Shown here piece after piece: positions 26,416 through 36,107 of a DNA stretch of 64,000 bases; position 1 is the first letter of the stretch, and each line of letters starts with the position of its first letter. Origin of the DNA: Microbacterium sp. SYP-A9085. GTDB taxonomy: Bacteria; Actinomycetota; Actinomycetes; Actinomycetales; Microbacteriaceae. The stretch spans positions 186,001 to 250,000 of the forward strand of contig NZ_WJII01000002.1 in the NCBI RefSeq assembly GCF_009649635.1, given 5' to 3'. The notes under the pieces were generated by a model. It worked only from the letters and a program-made list of their open reading frames with translations, searched no databases and was not told where the DNA came from. Both the position numbers and the translations under genes were made by a program.

Positions 26416-27200
26416 CCCTGGCGGTCCGGGACCTCACCGTCACCATCGGCGGCCGGCGCGTCGTCGACGGGGTGTCCTTCGACGTGGCCGACGGGCATCG
26501 GGTGGGCCTTATCGGCGAGTCCGGGTCGGGCAAGTCCCTCACCGCCCTCGCCGTGCTCGGGCTGCTCCCCGACGGGGCCCGGGCCACCGGCAGCATCCGC
26601 TGGGAGGACCGGGAGCTCATCGGCATGCCGGACCGCCGCCTGGCCGGGATCCGCGGCGACGAGATCGGCATCGTGTTCCAGGAGCCGCGCACCGCGCTGA
26701 ACCCCATCCGCACGGTCGGGCGGCAGATCGCCGAGGCCGTCCGCATCCACGAGCCGGTCACCCGCCGCCAGGCGCGCGCCCGGGCGGTCGCGGAGGCCGC
26801 CCGCGTGCGCCTGCCGGACCCGGAGCGGATAGTGGACCGCTACCCGCACCAGCTCAGCGGCGGTCAGCGGCAGCGGGTCGCCATAGCGATGGCGCTCGCG
26901 TGCCGCCCGCGGCTGCTCATCGCCGACGAGCCGACGACGGCCCTGGATGTCACGATCCAGGCCGAGATCCTCGAGCTGCTGCAGTCGCTGGCCGACGACG
27001 ACGGGATGTCGCTCGTGTTCATCACGCACGACCTCGCCGTGCTGTCGCAGATAGCCACCAGCGGGGTCGTGCTCGAGCACGGCCGGGTCGTGGAGTCCGG
27101 CTCCGTGCACACGCTGCTGACAGCGCCCGCCTCCCCGGTCACGCAGGGGCTGCTGCGCGACGCCACCGCGACGCTGTGGCGGCCGGAGGGCCGGGCATGA
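26412..27200 (+). CDS. ABC importer ATPase 1 (DppD/OppD-like)
   Basis: The 262-residue ATPase has Walker A GESGSGKS near residue 38, Q-loop FQEP, signature LSGGQRQRV, Walker B LLIADEPTTALD and the H-loop histidine in FITHDLAV. It powers the importer with ATPase 2. It begins in ATGA overlap with permease 2. It is shorter than classical DppD because the C-terminal oligopeptide-transporter extension with its cysteine cluster is missing. Confidence 0.94.
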   Translation: MTLAVRDLTVTIGGRRVVDGVSFDVADGHRVGLIGESGSGKSLTALAVLGLLPDGARATGSIRWEDRELIGMPDRRLAGIRGDEIGIVFQEPRTALNPIRTVGRQIAEAVRIHEPVTRRQARARAVAEAARVRLPDPERIVDRYPHQLSGGQRQRVAIAMALACRPRLLIADEPTTALDVTIQAEILELLQSLADDDGMSLVFITHDLAVLSQIATSGVVLEHGRVVESGSVHTLLTAPASPVTQGLLRDATATLWRPEGRA

Positions 27201-28018
27201 GCGCGCCGTTCCTCCTGAGCGCCCGCGGCCTCACCCGCCGGTATCCCGGGCCGCGGACTGCGCCGTGGGGCCGGCGCACGGTGACCACCGCGCTCGCGGA
27301 CGCCGACATCGACGTGCGCGAGGGCACGGCGGTCGGGATCATCGGCGAATCGGGGTCGGGCAAATCCACGCTCGTGCGGCTGCTGCTGGCGCTGGATGTT
27401 CCCACCGCCGGCACCGTGCGCTTCGACGGCCGCCCGGTGGACCCGCGCGCCGGGGCGCGTGCTCTGCACTGGCTGCGCCGTCAGACCGGGATAGTGTTCC
27501 AGGACCCGTACGCGTCGCTGGACCCGCGGATGAGCGTCGGCCGCATCGTCGGCGAGCCGCTGTGGGCGCTGGACATCGACGGGGACGGCCGGCGCGGCAG
27601 CATGGGACGCCGGGAGCGGGTGCACGACGTTCTCGCCGACGTGGGGCTCACCCCGGACATGGCCGCGAGGTACCCGCACGAGTTCTCCGGCGGGCAGCGG
27701 CAGCGGATTGCGCTGGCCCGTGCGTTGGTGCACCGTCCGCGCCTGCTGATCGGCGACGAGCCGCTGTCGGCGCTGGATGTCACCGTGCGCGCGCAGATCT
27801 TGGACGTGCTGGCGCGGCTGCGTGCGCGTGACGCGCTCACGCTCGTGATGGTCTCGCACGACATCGGCGTCGTGCAGAGCCTGTGCGACGAGGTCGTCGT
27901 GATGAAGGACGGCCGCATCGTGGAGGAGGGGCCGACCGAGAAGGTGCTGCTGCAGCCGCAGGTCGCGTACACCCGCCGGCTGCTGGCCTCGATCCCCGCG
28001 ATCGATCCGGACGTCTGA
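27197..28018 (+). CDS. ABC importer ATPase 2 (DppF/OppF-like)
   Basis: The 273-residue ATPase has Walker A GESGSGKST, Q-loop FQDPYASLDPR, signature FSGGQRQRI, Walker B LLIGDEPLSALD and MVSHDIGV. It ends with the DppF-like C-terminus TEKVLLQPQVAYTRRLLASIP. Its ATG overlaps the ATPase 1 stop, and it is the last gene of the operon. Confidence 0.94.
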   Translation: MSAPFLLSARGLTRRYPGPRTAPWGRRTVTTALADADIDVREGTAVGIIGESGSGKSTLVRLLLALDVPTAGTVRFDGRPVDPRAGARALHWLRRQTGIVFQDPYASLDPRMSVGRIVGEPLWALDIDGDGRRGSMGRRERVHDVLADVGLTPDMAARYPHEFSGGQRQRIALARALVHRPRLLIGDEPLSALDVTVRAQILDVLARLRARDALTLVMVSHDIGVVQSLCDEVVVMKDGRIVEEGPTEKVLLQPQVAYTRRLLASIPAIDPDV

Positions 28019-28039
28019 GCGCGGGGATAGCCTTCGGAA

Positions 28040-29098
28040 ATGGAATACGGAATAGTTCCGCCGTACCTGCTCCACCGGGTGGCGGCCACCGACAAGCCCC
28101 ACCTCGCCCACGCCGCCCGCGCCGCCCGGCACACGCTGCTCGCGCCGCGCGAGTACCGCCCGCACCGGGTCGGGCTCGAGCTCAGCGTGGACGGCGACAC
28201 GCTCGTCGCCCGCACCGAGCCCTCCCCCGACCGCACGATCGCCGACGCGCACGGCACGCAGACGCTGCCCGGGAAGACGGTGCGCACGGAGGACGACCCG
28301 CCCGTCGCCGACACCGCCGTGAATCAGGCGTTCGACGGGCTCGGCGCCACCTTCGCCTTCTACTGGGAGGCATACCAGCGCGACTCGATCGACGGGCGCG
28401 GACTCCCGCTGGACGCCACCGTGCACTACGGCCAGGATTACGACAACGCGTTCTGGAACGGCGAGCGCATGGTGTTCGGCGACGGCGACGGGGACGTGTT
28501 CGTCGGGTTCACCGGGTCGCTGACCGTGATAGCGCACGAGCTCACACACGGCGTGACCGAGGATTCCGGGGGTCTTGCCTACCAGGGCCAGTCCGGGGCG
28601 CTGAACGAGTCGGTCTCCGACGTGTTCGCGGTGCTCACCGAGCAGTTCACGAAGGACCAGACCGTGCACGACGCGTCGTGGCTGATCGGCGAGGGGATCC
28701 TCGCCCCCGCCATCCACGGCGCCGCGCTGCGCTCGCTGAAGGCCCCCGGCACCGCGTACGACGACCCGGTTCTCGGAAAGGACCCGCAGCCGGCGACGAT
28801 GGCGGGGTACGTGCAGACCACCGATGACAACGGCGGCGTGCACATCAACTCCGGCATCCCGAACCACGCCTTCTACCTCGCGGCGGTGGAGCTCGGGGGG
28901 CGGGCGTGGGAGCGGGCGGGCCTTGTCTGGTACCGCACGATCACCGCCGGCACGCTGCGGCAGGACGCGGACTTCGAGGCGTTCGCGAACGCCACGCTCG
29001 CCGCGGCCGCGGCGGAGTACGGTGAGGAGGCGAAGGAGGTCGCCGCCGTTCGCACCGCCTGGACGAGCGTCGGCGTGCTCGAGGATGGACAGTCCTGA
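28040..29098 (+). CDS. Protealysin-like M4 metalloprotease
   Basis: The 352-residue thermolysin-family protease has HELTH near residues 166-170, the third zinc ligand in LNESVSD, and the catalytic histidine region GVHINSGIPNHAFY. It lacks a signal peptide and has only a short ~40-residue propeptide starting MEYGIVPPYLL, the protealysin type rather than a secreted thermolysin. The ATG at 28040 is exactly six bases after TAGCCT, a leaderless layout. The emfourin-type inhibitor gene overlaps its 3' end or starts just after it. Confidence 0.9.
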   Translation: MEYGIVPPYLLHRVAATDKPHLAHAARAARHTLLAPREYRPHRVGLELSVDGDTLVARTEPSPDRTIADAHGTQTLPGKTVRTEDDPPVADTAVNQAFDGLGATFAFYWEAYQRDSIDGRGLPLDATVHYGQDYDNAFWNGERMVFGDGDGDVFVGFTGSLTVIAHELTHGVTEDSGGLAYQGQSGALNESVSDVFAVLTEQFTKDQTVHDASWLIGEGILAPAIHGAALRSLKAPGTAYDDPVLGKDPQPATMAGYVQTTDDNGGVHINSGIPNHAFYLAAVELGGRAWERAGLVWYRTITAGTLRQDADFEAFANATLAAAAAEYGEEAKEVAAVRTAWTSVGVLEDGQS

Positions 29099-29114
29099 CC
29101 CCGAGGAGCCGGCC

Positions 29115-29402
29115 GTGGTGACGGTGACCGTCGTGCGCACCGGCGGGTTCGCGGGCATCCGCCGCCAGTGGACCGCCGAGCCCGCCGAGCCGGAGCGGCC
29201 GCGATGGATAGCGCTGATCCGGCAGTGCCCCTGGGACGAGGCGGGTGACGCGGCCGAGGCGCCCGAGCCGGACCGGTTCACGTGGCGGATCGAGGCGCAG
29301 CTGGGCGGCGACGATCGGCGCGCCGAACTGGCGGAGACCCGGCTCAACGGTCCGTGGCGCGACCTCGTCGCACAGGTGCAGGCGTTCGATCCCGGACGCT
29401 GA
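29115..29402 (+). CDS. Emfourin-type protealysin inhibitor
   Basis: This ~95-residue protein begins VVTVTVVRTGGFAGIRRQWT and matches emfourin, the cytoplasmic inhibitor encoded next to protealysin-like proteases; the RTGGFAG-type loop is its hallmark. The GTG at 29115 is favoured because GAGGAG ends six bases before it; an in-frame ATG at 29085 would overlap the protease gene by 14 bases but its purine tract is directly adjacent. It would keep the unsecreted protease inactive in the cytoplasm. Confidence 0.8.
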   Translation: MVTVTVVRTGGFAGIRRQWTAEPAEPERPRWIALIRQCPWDEAGDAAEAPEPDRFTWRIEAQLGGDDRRAELAETRLNGPWRDLVAQVQAFDPGR

Positions 29403-29408
29403 TCCGGC

Positions 29409-30101
29409 TCACTCCGGCAGACGCCAGTCCACCGGCTGGGCGCCCTGCTGCACGAGCAGGTCGTTGGCCCGGGAGAACGGGCGGGAGCCGAAGAACCCGC
29501 GGTGCGCGGACAGCGGCGACGGGTGCGCGGACGCGATGATCGGAGTCTGCCTGAGCAGGGGCCGCAGGCTCGCGGCCTGACTGCCCCACAGGATGGCGAC
29601 GAGCGGCCCGCCGCGGCCGGTGAGCGAGCGGATGGCGTGCTCGGTCACCTTCTCCCACCCCCAGTTGCGGTGGGATGCCGGGGCCCCCGGCGCCACCGTG
29701 AGCACCCGGTTCAGCAGCATGACGCCCTGCTCGCTCCACGCGGACAGGTCGCCGTGCGCGGCGGGCGGGATGCCGAGGTCGGCCTGCAGCTCCTGGTAGA
29801 TGTTCGCGAGGCTGCGCGGCAGCGGACGCACATGACGGTCCACCGCGAACGACAGTCCGATCGGGTGGCCGGGGGTCGGGTACGGGTCCTGGCCGACGAT
29901 GAGCACCTTGACGTCGGACCGCGGCCGCGCGAAAGCGCGCAGCACGCGGTCGCCGGCGGGCAGGTAGTGCTTTCCCGCGGCGACCTCCGCGCGCAGCCGC
30001 TCGCCGAGCGCGGCGATCTCACCGCCCACCGGCGCCAGCTGCTGCGCCCACTCCGCGTCGATGAGTCCCGCGTCGGACAGTTCGGTCAGTGTCATCGCCA
30101 C
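29409..30101 (-). CDS. ung: Uracil-DNA glycosylase
   Basis: The 230-residue enzyme removes uracil from DNA. It has the water-activating motif [17 protein letters not shown] near residue 68, the LLNRVLTV segment and the [13 protein letters not shown] leucine loop. The GTG at 30101 is six bases behind TACGCT (30113-30108), so I take it as a leaderless start; the ATG two codons later (30095) is the alternative. Its stop faces the emfourin stop seven bases away. Confidence 0.96.
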   Translation of the reverse strand: MAMTLTELSDAGLIDAEWAQQLAPVGGEIAALGERLRAEVAAGKHYLPAGDRVLRAFARPRSDVKVLIVGQDPYPTPGHPIGLSFAVDRHVRPLPRSLANIYQELQADLGIPPAAHGDLSAWSEQGVMLLNRVLTVAPGAPASHRNWGWEKVTEHAIRSLTGRGGPLVAILWGSQAASLRPLLRQTPIIASAHPSPLSAHRGFFGSRPFSRANDLLVQQGAQPVDWRLPE

Positions 30102-30120
30102 GCGACCAGCGTAGGCGGCC

Positions 30121-32013
30121 TCAGGCGGCTGAGACCAGTTCCGCCGCGGCGCGCACGACGTCGTCGACGCCGATCCCGGCGGCATCCATCAGCTGCTGCG
30201 CGGTCCCGGATCCGGGCAGTCCCCGCACCGCCAGCTGGCGCACCCGCGACGCCGTCGAGGCATCGGCCAGCGCCTCGAGCACCGCCGCGCCGACACCGCC
30301 CTCGCGGTGGTGGTCCTCGACCACGACGAGGCGATGACCGGAGCCCTCCGCCGCCGCTGTCAGCCCGTCCCGGTCGACCGGCTTGATCGAGTACAGGTCG
30401 ACGACGCGGGCGTGCACGCCCTGCTCCGCGAGCCGGTCCGCGGCGGCCAGACACGTGTGCACGGTGACGCCCGCGCCGACGAGCGCGACATCCTGGCCGT
30501 CCCGCAGCGTCTTGCTGCCGCCGATCGGGAACGTCTCGTCGGGCCCGTACAGCACCGGGTAGGCGCCGCGCGTCGTCCGCAGGTACGAGATGCCGTGCAC
30601 GTCGAGCATCGCCACCGTCAGGGCCGCCGCGCTGGGGGCGTCGGCCGGGTACAGCACTGTCGAGCCGAGGATGGCCCGCAGCGCCGCGATGTCCTCCAGC
30701 GCCATCTGCGACGGACCGTCCTCGCCGATCTCGACGCCGGCGTGCGAGCCGCACAGGCGCAGATCCGCCCGGGAGATCGCCGCCATCCGGATGAAGTCGT
30801 ACGCGCGGGACAGGAACGCGGCGAACGTCGCGGCGTACGGGACGAAGCCCTGCACCGACAGCGCCACCGCGGTGGAGATGAGCTGCTGCTCCGCGATCCC
30901 GCATTCGAAGAACCGGTCCGGCGCGACCTCCGCGAACGCCCCGGCATGCGTGGAGTTGCCGACGTCCCCGTCCACGACGGCCACCTGCTCGATCACGGCG
31001 AGCGCCTGCAGCGCATCACCGAACGCGCTGCGGGTGGCGACGTCGCTGCCCCGCTCGTACTGCGGCAGGGCGACCTGCGGCCGGGGAACGCCGCCGGCCG
31101 CGGCCCGGTCCGCGCGGGTGCGCGCCGGTCGGTGCGCGGCGGGATGCGGCTGCACGACCCCCGCGGTCACCCCGCCCAGGCGCGCGATGGCGCTCTCGGT
31201 CATCTCGGACGGCAGCGCCTTGCCGTGCCAGCCGTTGAGGTCCTCGACCTCCGGGACGCCCTTGCCCTTGATCGTGCGGGCGAGGATGGCGGTGGGCCGG
31301 TCGCTGGTGCGCGCCGCCGCCATCGCCGCGTCGATCGCCGGCAGGTCGTGCCCGTCGACGACGACGGCATCGACGTCGAACCCGCTCACCTTCCGGGCGT
31401 ACGCGTCCATGTCCCATTCCAGCTCGGTGGAGCCGCTCTGCCCGAGGCGGTTCACGTCGACGATGGCCGTGACGTTCGCCAGCCGCTTGCCGCCGGCGGT
31501 CTCCAGCGCCTCCCAGATCGACCCCTCCGCGAACTCGCCGTCGCCGCACAGCACCCACACGTGGGTGTCGCGCTCTTCAAGCCGGCCGGCGACCCACGCC
31601 AGCGCGACCCCGATCGGCAGCCCCTGCCCGAGCGACCCCGTCGCGACATCCACCCACGGGAGCACCGGGGTGGGGTGCCCCTGCAGCCGCGACCCGAACC
31701 GCCGGTACGTGTGCACGAGCTCGTCGTCGTCGATCACGCCGGCGGCCTTGAACATCGCGTACAGCAGCGGCGACGCATGGCCCTTGGAGAAGATGAGGTG
31801 GTCGTTGTCGCGGTCGTTCGGGGCGTGCCAGTCGTACACGAGGTGCCGGGACAGCAGCACCGCCATCAGGTCGGCGGCCGACAGGCTCGACGTCGCATGG
31901 CCGGACTGGGCGGCATCCGTCGCCCGCAGCGAATCCACGCGCAGCTGCGCGGCGAGCCGCTGGATGTCGTCGAATCCCGTTCCGAACGTGGTGGAGGTGA
32001 GCGTCTGCGACAT
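30121..32013 (-). CDS. tkt: Transketolase
   Basis: The 630-residue enzyme joins the TPP-binding N-terminal half ([25 protein letters not shown] near residues 150-165) to the pyrimidine-binding half ([18 protein letters not shown]) and the C-terminal domain. The length and [14 protein letters not shown] segment fit the shorter, mammalian-like transketolase group rather than the ~700-residue TktA type, so it could be a second or specialised transketolase. The ATG at 32013 lies seven bases after TAGCGT (32026-32021). Confidence 0.9.
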   Translation of the reverse strand: MSQTLTSTTFGTGFDDIQRLAAQLRVDSLRATDAAQSGHATSSLSAADLMAVLLSRHLVYDWHAPNDRDNDHLIFSKGHASPLLYAMFKAAGVIDDDELVHTYRRFGSRLQGHPTPVLPWVDVATGSLGQGLPIGVALAWVAGRLEERDTHVWVLCGDGEFAEGSIWEALETAGGKRLANVTAIVDVNRLGQSGSTELEWDMDAYARKVSGFDVDAVVVDGHDLPAIDAAMAAARTSDRPTAILARTIKGKGVPEVEDLNGWHGKALPSEMTESAIARLGGVTAGVVQPHPAAHRPARTRADRAAAGGVPRPQVALPQYERGSDVATRSAFGDALQALAVIEQVAVVDGDVGNSTHAGAFAEVAPDRFFECGIAEQQLISTAVALSVQGFVPYAATFAAFLSRAYDFIRMAAISRADLRLCGSHAGVEIGEDGPSQMALEDIAALRAILGSTVLYPADAPSAAALTVAMLDVHGISYLRTTRGAYPVLYGPDETFPIGGSKTLRDGQDVALVGAGVTVHTCLAAADRLAEQGVHARVVDLYSIKPVDRDGLTAAAEGSGHRLVVVEDHHREGGVGAAVLEALADASTASRVRQLAVRGLPGSGTAQQLMDAAGIGVDDVVRAAAELVSAA

Positions 32014-32076
32014 GTGGGCCACGCTACGACCGGCGCGGGTGCGGGCGAACCCCCTTGCGGGACGGGCGTGCAGCGC

Positions 32077-32805
32077 CTACTTTCCGCTTCCGGCGAGCGT
32101 GCGCACGACGACGCCCTGGTCGCCGCGCGTCACGCTCCACACGCTGCCGACACCGGCCGTGCGCAGCGGGCCGTCGCCGGCGATCAGCACGGTGTTCTCG
32201 TCGACGCCGACACCGGCGTCCACGAGCCCGGCCTCCACCACCGCGACCAGGCGCGACAGTGCGCCCCACTGCGCCAGGTGCACGTCGACAGACACGTCGA
32301 CCAGGCCTATCCCGTCGCGGATGGCGACCTCGTCGAGGTCTTCGCCGACGTCCTCCGGGGCGACCTCGACGCCGCCCAGCCGCCATCCGCCGACGATGGC
32401 GTGCGTCGCGGCGATCGCCGCGCCCGCGGAGAACCCCAGGTACGGGACGCCGGCGGTTACGAGCGCGCGGATGCCGTCGAAGTGCGGGGCCAGCCGGTCC
32501 CGGTACACCGGCGTCAGCCCGCCCCCGACGACGACCCCGTCGACGTGGGCGAACACCGACGCGGGGATGTCGTCCTCGAGCCCGCCGGCGGCGACGACGG
32601 CGTCGATCGGGCCGGCGGCGGCGACCGCGGCGACCAGCTTCGCGGCGTGCGCGTCACCGTCGCCGTCCCGCACCGCGACGACGGCGACGCGGGGCACGCC
32701 CCGGCCGGACGCCGCGGCCCGCGCCGTCGCCTCGGCGACGAACCCGCGGTAGGCGACCCCGTCGGGCCGGTCCTGCCAGCCGCCGCCGACGAGATGGACG
32801 CTCAC
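32077..32805 (-). CDS. Peptidase S51-like / type 1 glutamine amidotransferase-like protein
   Basis: The 242-residue protein has the cyanophycinase/peptidase E-like fold: VVVGGGLTPVYRD near residue 92 and the nucleophile elbow YLGFSAGAAIAA near residue 123 with serine as nucleophile. Substrate unknown; dipeptidase or cyanophycinase-type activity is possible. Its ATG overlaps the SDR stop (ATGA), so both are one transcript. Confidence 0.78.
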   Translation of the reverse strand: MSVHLVGGGWQDRPDGVAYRGFVAEATARAAASGRGVPRVAVVAVRDGDGDAHAAKLVAAVAAAGPIDAVVAAGGLEDDIPASVFAHVDGVVVGGGLTPVYRDRLAPHFDGIRALVTAGVPYLGFSAGAAIAATHAIVGGWRLGGVEVAPEDVGEDLDEVAIRDGIGLVDVSVDVHLAQWGALSRLVAVVEAGLVDAGVGVDENTVLIAGDGPLRTAGVGSVWSVTRGDQGVVVRTLAGSGK

Positions 32806-33575
32806 TCGCGCACCCGCAGCGGGCCACGGGCGAGCAGGTGCTGGGCGGACTGGGCGACGGGGCGCATCGTGATGAGGTCGAGGTTCACGTGCCCGGGCGC
32901 GTTCAGGGCGTACGCGATCACGTCCGCGACATCGGCCGCCACGAGCGGGGCCGGCACGTCGGCGTACACCCGGTCCGCGGCGGCGCGGTCGCCGCCGAGC
33001 CGGTTCAGCGAGAACTCCTCGGTGTGCACCATCCCGGGCGCCACCTCGACGACGCGGATCGGCTCGCCGTTCAGCTCGAGGCGCAGCGCGTGGGCGATCA
33101 TCGCCTCACCCGCTTTCGCCGCGTTGTACCCGGCCCCGCCGGGGTACGCCCCCTGCGCGGCCGTGGACGTGACGAACAGCAGGTCGGCGTGCCCGTCGGC
33201 GGCGGCGGCGCGGCGCAGGAGCGGCAGCAGCGCGGCCACGAGCCGCTGGGTGGACAGCACGTTCGCGTCGAACATCCACTGCCAATCGGCGGGGTCGCCG
33301 TCCTCGACCCGGTCGGATCCGCGGGCGCCGCCGGCCACCTGCACGAGCGCGTGCACGCCGCCGGTCTCGCCCAGCCAGCCGGCGAGCGCGTCCACATCGG
33401 CCCGTTTCGTCAGGTCGGCGGCGAATGCGGTGGCCCCGGTGGCCTCCTCGACGGCGGCCAGGCGCTCGGCGCGGCGGGCCACCGCCACGACATCCCACCC
33501 GGATCCCCGCAGCGCCGCCACCGTCGCCTCGCCGATGCCGGTGCTGGCCCCTGTCACCACTGCTCGTCTGGTCAT
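32802..33575 (-). CDS. Short-chain dehydrogenase/reductase
   Basis: The 257-residue protein has the Rossmann motif TGASTGIGEA at residues 8-17, NVLS in the central strand, and the catalytic Ser/Tyr/Lys set (TSTAAQ, YNAAKAG). It fits classical SDRs of the YdfG-like serine/3-hydroxy acid dehydrogenase group, but the substrate is unassigned. The ATG at 33575 is six bases after TAGCGT (33587-33582). Confidence 0.88.
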   Translation of the reverse strand: MTRRAVVTGASTGIGEATVAALRGSGWDVVAVARRAERLAAVEEATGATAFAADLTKRADVDALAGWLGETGGVHALVQVAGGARGSDRVEDGDPADWQWMFDANVLSTQRLVAALLPLLRRAAAADGHADLLFVTSTAAQGAYPGGAGYNAAKAGEAMIAHALRLELNGEPIRVVEVAPGMVHTEEFSLNRLGGDRAAADRVYADVPAPLVAADVADVIAYALNAPGHVNLDLITMRPVAQSAQHLLARGPLRVRE

Positions 33576-33629
33576 GCCCCCACGCTACCGACCCGCGGCG
33601 CCCGCACGTTACGTCACATTTCCCGGACG

Positions 33630-33658
33630 TTGTCCACCCGGTGCCGCATCCGTAGCCT
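33630..33658 (+). promoter_or_regulatory. Promoter of metY (TTGTCC-17-TAGCCT)
   Basis: TTGTCC (33630-33635) and TAGCCT (33653-33658) are separated by 17 bases, the clearest sigma-70-type pair in the window. It gives metY a leader of about 45 bases with CGAGGAGA before the ATG. I see no SAM riboswitch fold. Confidence 0.7.
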
Positions 33659-33710
33659 CGGTCGTGTCGCACGCCACCGTGCTCGCCCGTGAGAACCCGA
33701 GGAGAACCCG

Positions 33711-35033
33711 ATGTCCGCACCGCAGTCCTGGCGCTTCGAGACAGCCCAGATCCACGCCGGCGCCGCGCCGGACCCCGTCACCGGGGCCCGTGCCACGCCC
33801 ATCTACCAGACCACGTCGTACGTGTTCCGGGACACCGAGCACGCCGCGAACCTCTTCTCGCTGGCCGAGGCCGGCAACATCTACACCCGCATCCAGAACC
33901 CGACACAGGATGTCGTCGAGCAGCGCCTGGCGGCACTGGAAGGCGGCACGGCGGCACTGCTGACGGCGTCCGGGATGTCGGCGGCGACGCTGTCGATCCT
34001 GAACATCGCGGCGGCCGGCGACCACGTCGTCGCGTCCTCGGCGATCTACGGCGGCACGTACAACCTGCTGCGGTACACGCTGGACAAGCTCGGCATCTCC
34101 ACGACGTTCGTCTCCGACCAGGACGACCCGGAGGCGTGGCGGGCGGCGGTGCGGCCGAACACGAAGCTCTTCTTCGCCGAGACGATCGGCAACCCGAAGA
34201 TCAACGTGCTCGACATCCGCACCGTGGCCGACGTCGCGCACGCCGCCGGCGTCCCGCTGATCGTGGACAACACGATCTCCACGCCGTACCTGACCCGGCC
34301 GTTCGAGCACGGCGCCGACATCGTCATCCACGCCGCGACCAAGTTCCTCGGCGGGCACGGCACCGTGATCGCCGGCGCCATCGTCGACGGCGGCACGTTC
34401 CCGTGGTCGCAGCACGCCGACAGGTTCCCGGGCCTGACCGAGCCGGACCCGTCGTACCACGGCGTGAGCTACACGGGCGTGCTCGGCGATGCGATCGCCT
34501 ACATCATCAAGGCGCGCGTGCAGCTGCTGCGGGACATGGGACCTGCGATCTCGCCGAACAGCGCGTGGCAGCTGATCCAGGGCATCGAGACGCTGTCGCT
34601 GCGCATGGAGCGGCACGTGCAGAACACGCAGGAGATCGCCGAGTGGCTCGAGGCCCGCGACGACGTCGCCTCCGTCAGCTACGCGGGACTGCCGAACTCC
34701 CCGTGGTACGAGCTGGCCAACCGGTATGCCCCCAAGGGCGCCGGCGCGGTGCTGTCGTTCGAGTTGAAGGGCGGGGTGGATGCTGGCCGCGCTTTCGTCG
34801 ACAATCTCACGCTGTTCAGCCACCTCGCCAACATCGGCGACGTCCGCTCGCTCGTGATCCACCCGGCCTCGACGACCCATTCGCAGCTGTCGCCGGAGGA
34901 GCAGCTCTCCAGCGGCGTCACGCCGGGCCTGGTGCGGCTGTCGGTGGGGCTGGAGAACGTCGAGGACCTCAAGGACGACCTCACCCAGGCGCTGGCGGCC
35001 GCCCACCGGGTGCGCGAGGCCGCACGGGTCTGA
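33711..35033 (+). CDS. metY: O-acetylhomoserine aminocarboxypropyltransferase (sulfhydrylase)
   Basis: The 440-residue PLP enzyme makes homocysteine from O-acetylhomoserine and sulfide. FETAQIHAGAAPD near the N-terminus, YTRIQNPT, SSAIYGGTYNL and the PLP lysine in HAATKFLGGHG near residue 210 are MetY hallmarks, and the ~430-440 residue length separates it from the ~390-residue MetB/MetC. GAGGAGA precedes the ATG at 33711. The partner metX lies 1 kb further on the same strand. Confidence 0.95.
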   Translation: MSAPQSWRFETAQIHAGAAPDPVTGARATPIYQTTSYVFRDTEHAANLFSLAEAGNIYTRIQNPTQDVVEQRLAALEGGTAALLTASGMSAATLSILNIAAAGDHVVASSAIYGGTYNLLRYTLDKLGISTTFVSDQDDPEAWRAAVRPNTKLFFAETIGNPKINVLDIRTVADVAHAAGVPLIVDNTISTPYLTRPFEHGADIVIHAATKFLGGHGTVIAGAIVDGGTFPWSQHADRFPGLTEPDPSYHGVSYTGVLGDAIAYIIKARVQLLRDMGPAISPNSAWQLIQGIETLSLRMERHVQNTQEIAEWLEARDDVASVSYAGLPNSPWYELANRYAPKGAGAVLSFELKGGVDAGRAFVDNLTLFSHLANIGDVRSLVIHPASTTHSQLSPEEQLSSGVTPGLVRLSVGLENVEDLKDDLTQALAAAHRVREAARV

Positions 35034-35040
35034 CCCGTCG

Positions 35041-35082
35041 GCGGGGTGCTCCGCTGCGCGACCGCGCGCCGGAGCACCCCGC
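35041..35082. terminator. Bidirectional hairpin terminator between metY and the toroid gene
   Basis: GCGGGGTGCTCCG and its exact complement form a 13-bp stem with a GC-rich loop, placed precisely between the two convergent genes. Only a two-base T run follows, so it may work by the L-shaped, U-poor mode common in actinobacteria. Confidence 0.72.
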
Positions 35083-36024
35083 TTAGCCTGCGTCCCACCA
35101 GCGCAGCACGCGCAGCGCGCGCAGCGTCACCCACCGGCTCGGGAAGCCCTCCCGCTCACCGGCCATGCCGAACAGCGTCGGGCCTTCGTGCGTGTTCTCC
35201 AGCCGCCACAGCCCGTCCGCGCCGCGCTTGCCGCGGACCAGCTCCACGGCGTCCGCACACCGGGGATCGCGCCGTCCCGCGCGACGCAGGTGCTCGAGCC
35301 CGCGCAGCACGTCGTAGAACCAGCGCACCGGGTACGACGTCATGGCGAACCGCGGGTCGATCACCGCGCCGGTGCTGCGGCGCACGAGCAGCCGCCGCTC
35401 GAGCAGGTACTCCTCGCCGGCGTGCCGGGCGTCTCGCGCGGCATCCGTCCCGCCGGTGGCCTGCTCCCAGTCCCGCAGGCCCTCCAGGACGCAGATCGTG
35501 GAGTGGAACGAGGAGACCCGGGCCCCCTCCTCCGCCCAGCAGTTCCAGCCGCCGTCGGCGAGCCGCCCGCCCAGGATGGTGTCGACCACCGGGTCGACCG
35601 GCTCGCCGACGTACGCGCCGATCGACAGCAGCACGCCGTTGATGCACGGTTCGGTCTCGCCGGCGAAGTACCGCTCGCCGGCGTGGTCCCAGCGCACGTT
35701 CTCGCGCACCCGCCGGATGGCCTCGCGCATGCGCGGGTGGGCGGGGTCCACGCCGAAGTCCACGAGCTGCTGCAGGCTGAAGTGGGTGGCCGTCCACGCG
35801 TCGAAGAACGGGCGCGACTCGTCGGCCCACCCGGGCCGGTAGACGCCCCCGTCCCACAACCCGTCCTCCGCCTGCGCGTCCAGCAGCCGGGCTCCCCATC
35901 CGTCGATGGCCACCCGCGCCCGCTCCGCCGTGACCTCCTCAGGCGCCGCGTCGGTGAGGTCGGCCATCACCTGCCAGCGGATAGCGGGATCCCCGGCCAT
36001 CAGGTACTCGACTGCGTCGTCCAT
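35083..36024 (-). CDS. Terpene-cyclase/prenyltransferase-like alpha-toroid protein
   Basis: The 313-residue protein is built of (alpha/alpha) toroid repeats with squalene-cyclase-like QW-type segments such as DGLWDGGVYRPGW, GGWNCWAEEGARVSSFHSTICVLEGL and DGLWRLENTHEGPT. The catalytic DxDD motif of class II cyclases is not visible, so enzymatic cyclisation is doubtful. The ATG at 36024 lies seven bases after TACCGT (36037-36032). It is inserted in reverse orientation between metY and metX. Confidence 0.65.
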   Translation of the reverse strand: MDDAVEYLMAGDPAIRWQVMADLTDAAPEEVTAERARVAIDGWGARLLDAQAEDGLWDGGVYRPGWADESRPFFDAWTATHFSLQQLVDFGVDPAHPRMREAIRRVRENVRWDHAGERYFAGETEPCINGVLLSIGAYVGEPVDPVVDTILGGRLADGGWNCWAEEGARVSSFHSTICVLEGLRDWEQATGGTDAARDARHAGEEYLLERRLLVRRSTGAVIDPRFAMTSYPVRWFYDVLRGLEHLRRAGRRDPRCADAVELVRGKRGADGLWRLENTHEGPTLFGMAGEREGFPSRWVTLRALRVLRWWDAG

Positions 36025-36107
36025 GCGGGCGACGGTACACCGCCCCCAGGACACGCGATCGGCGTAACAGGCCGGAGCCCGGCGGGCGGACACGGGAGAA
36101 TGGACGC

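Noticed and set aside
33659..33710. Cysteine-type leader peptide or SAM riboswitch before metY
   Set aside because: The leader is too short for a SAM riboswitch; the only start codon near the transcript start opens a long frame without clustered Cys codons that runs into metY.
30307..33963. 1218-codon plus-strand frame opposite transketolase, the S51-like gene and the SDR
   Set aside because: Antisense shadow without motifs; the minus-strand genes have full catalytic signatures.
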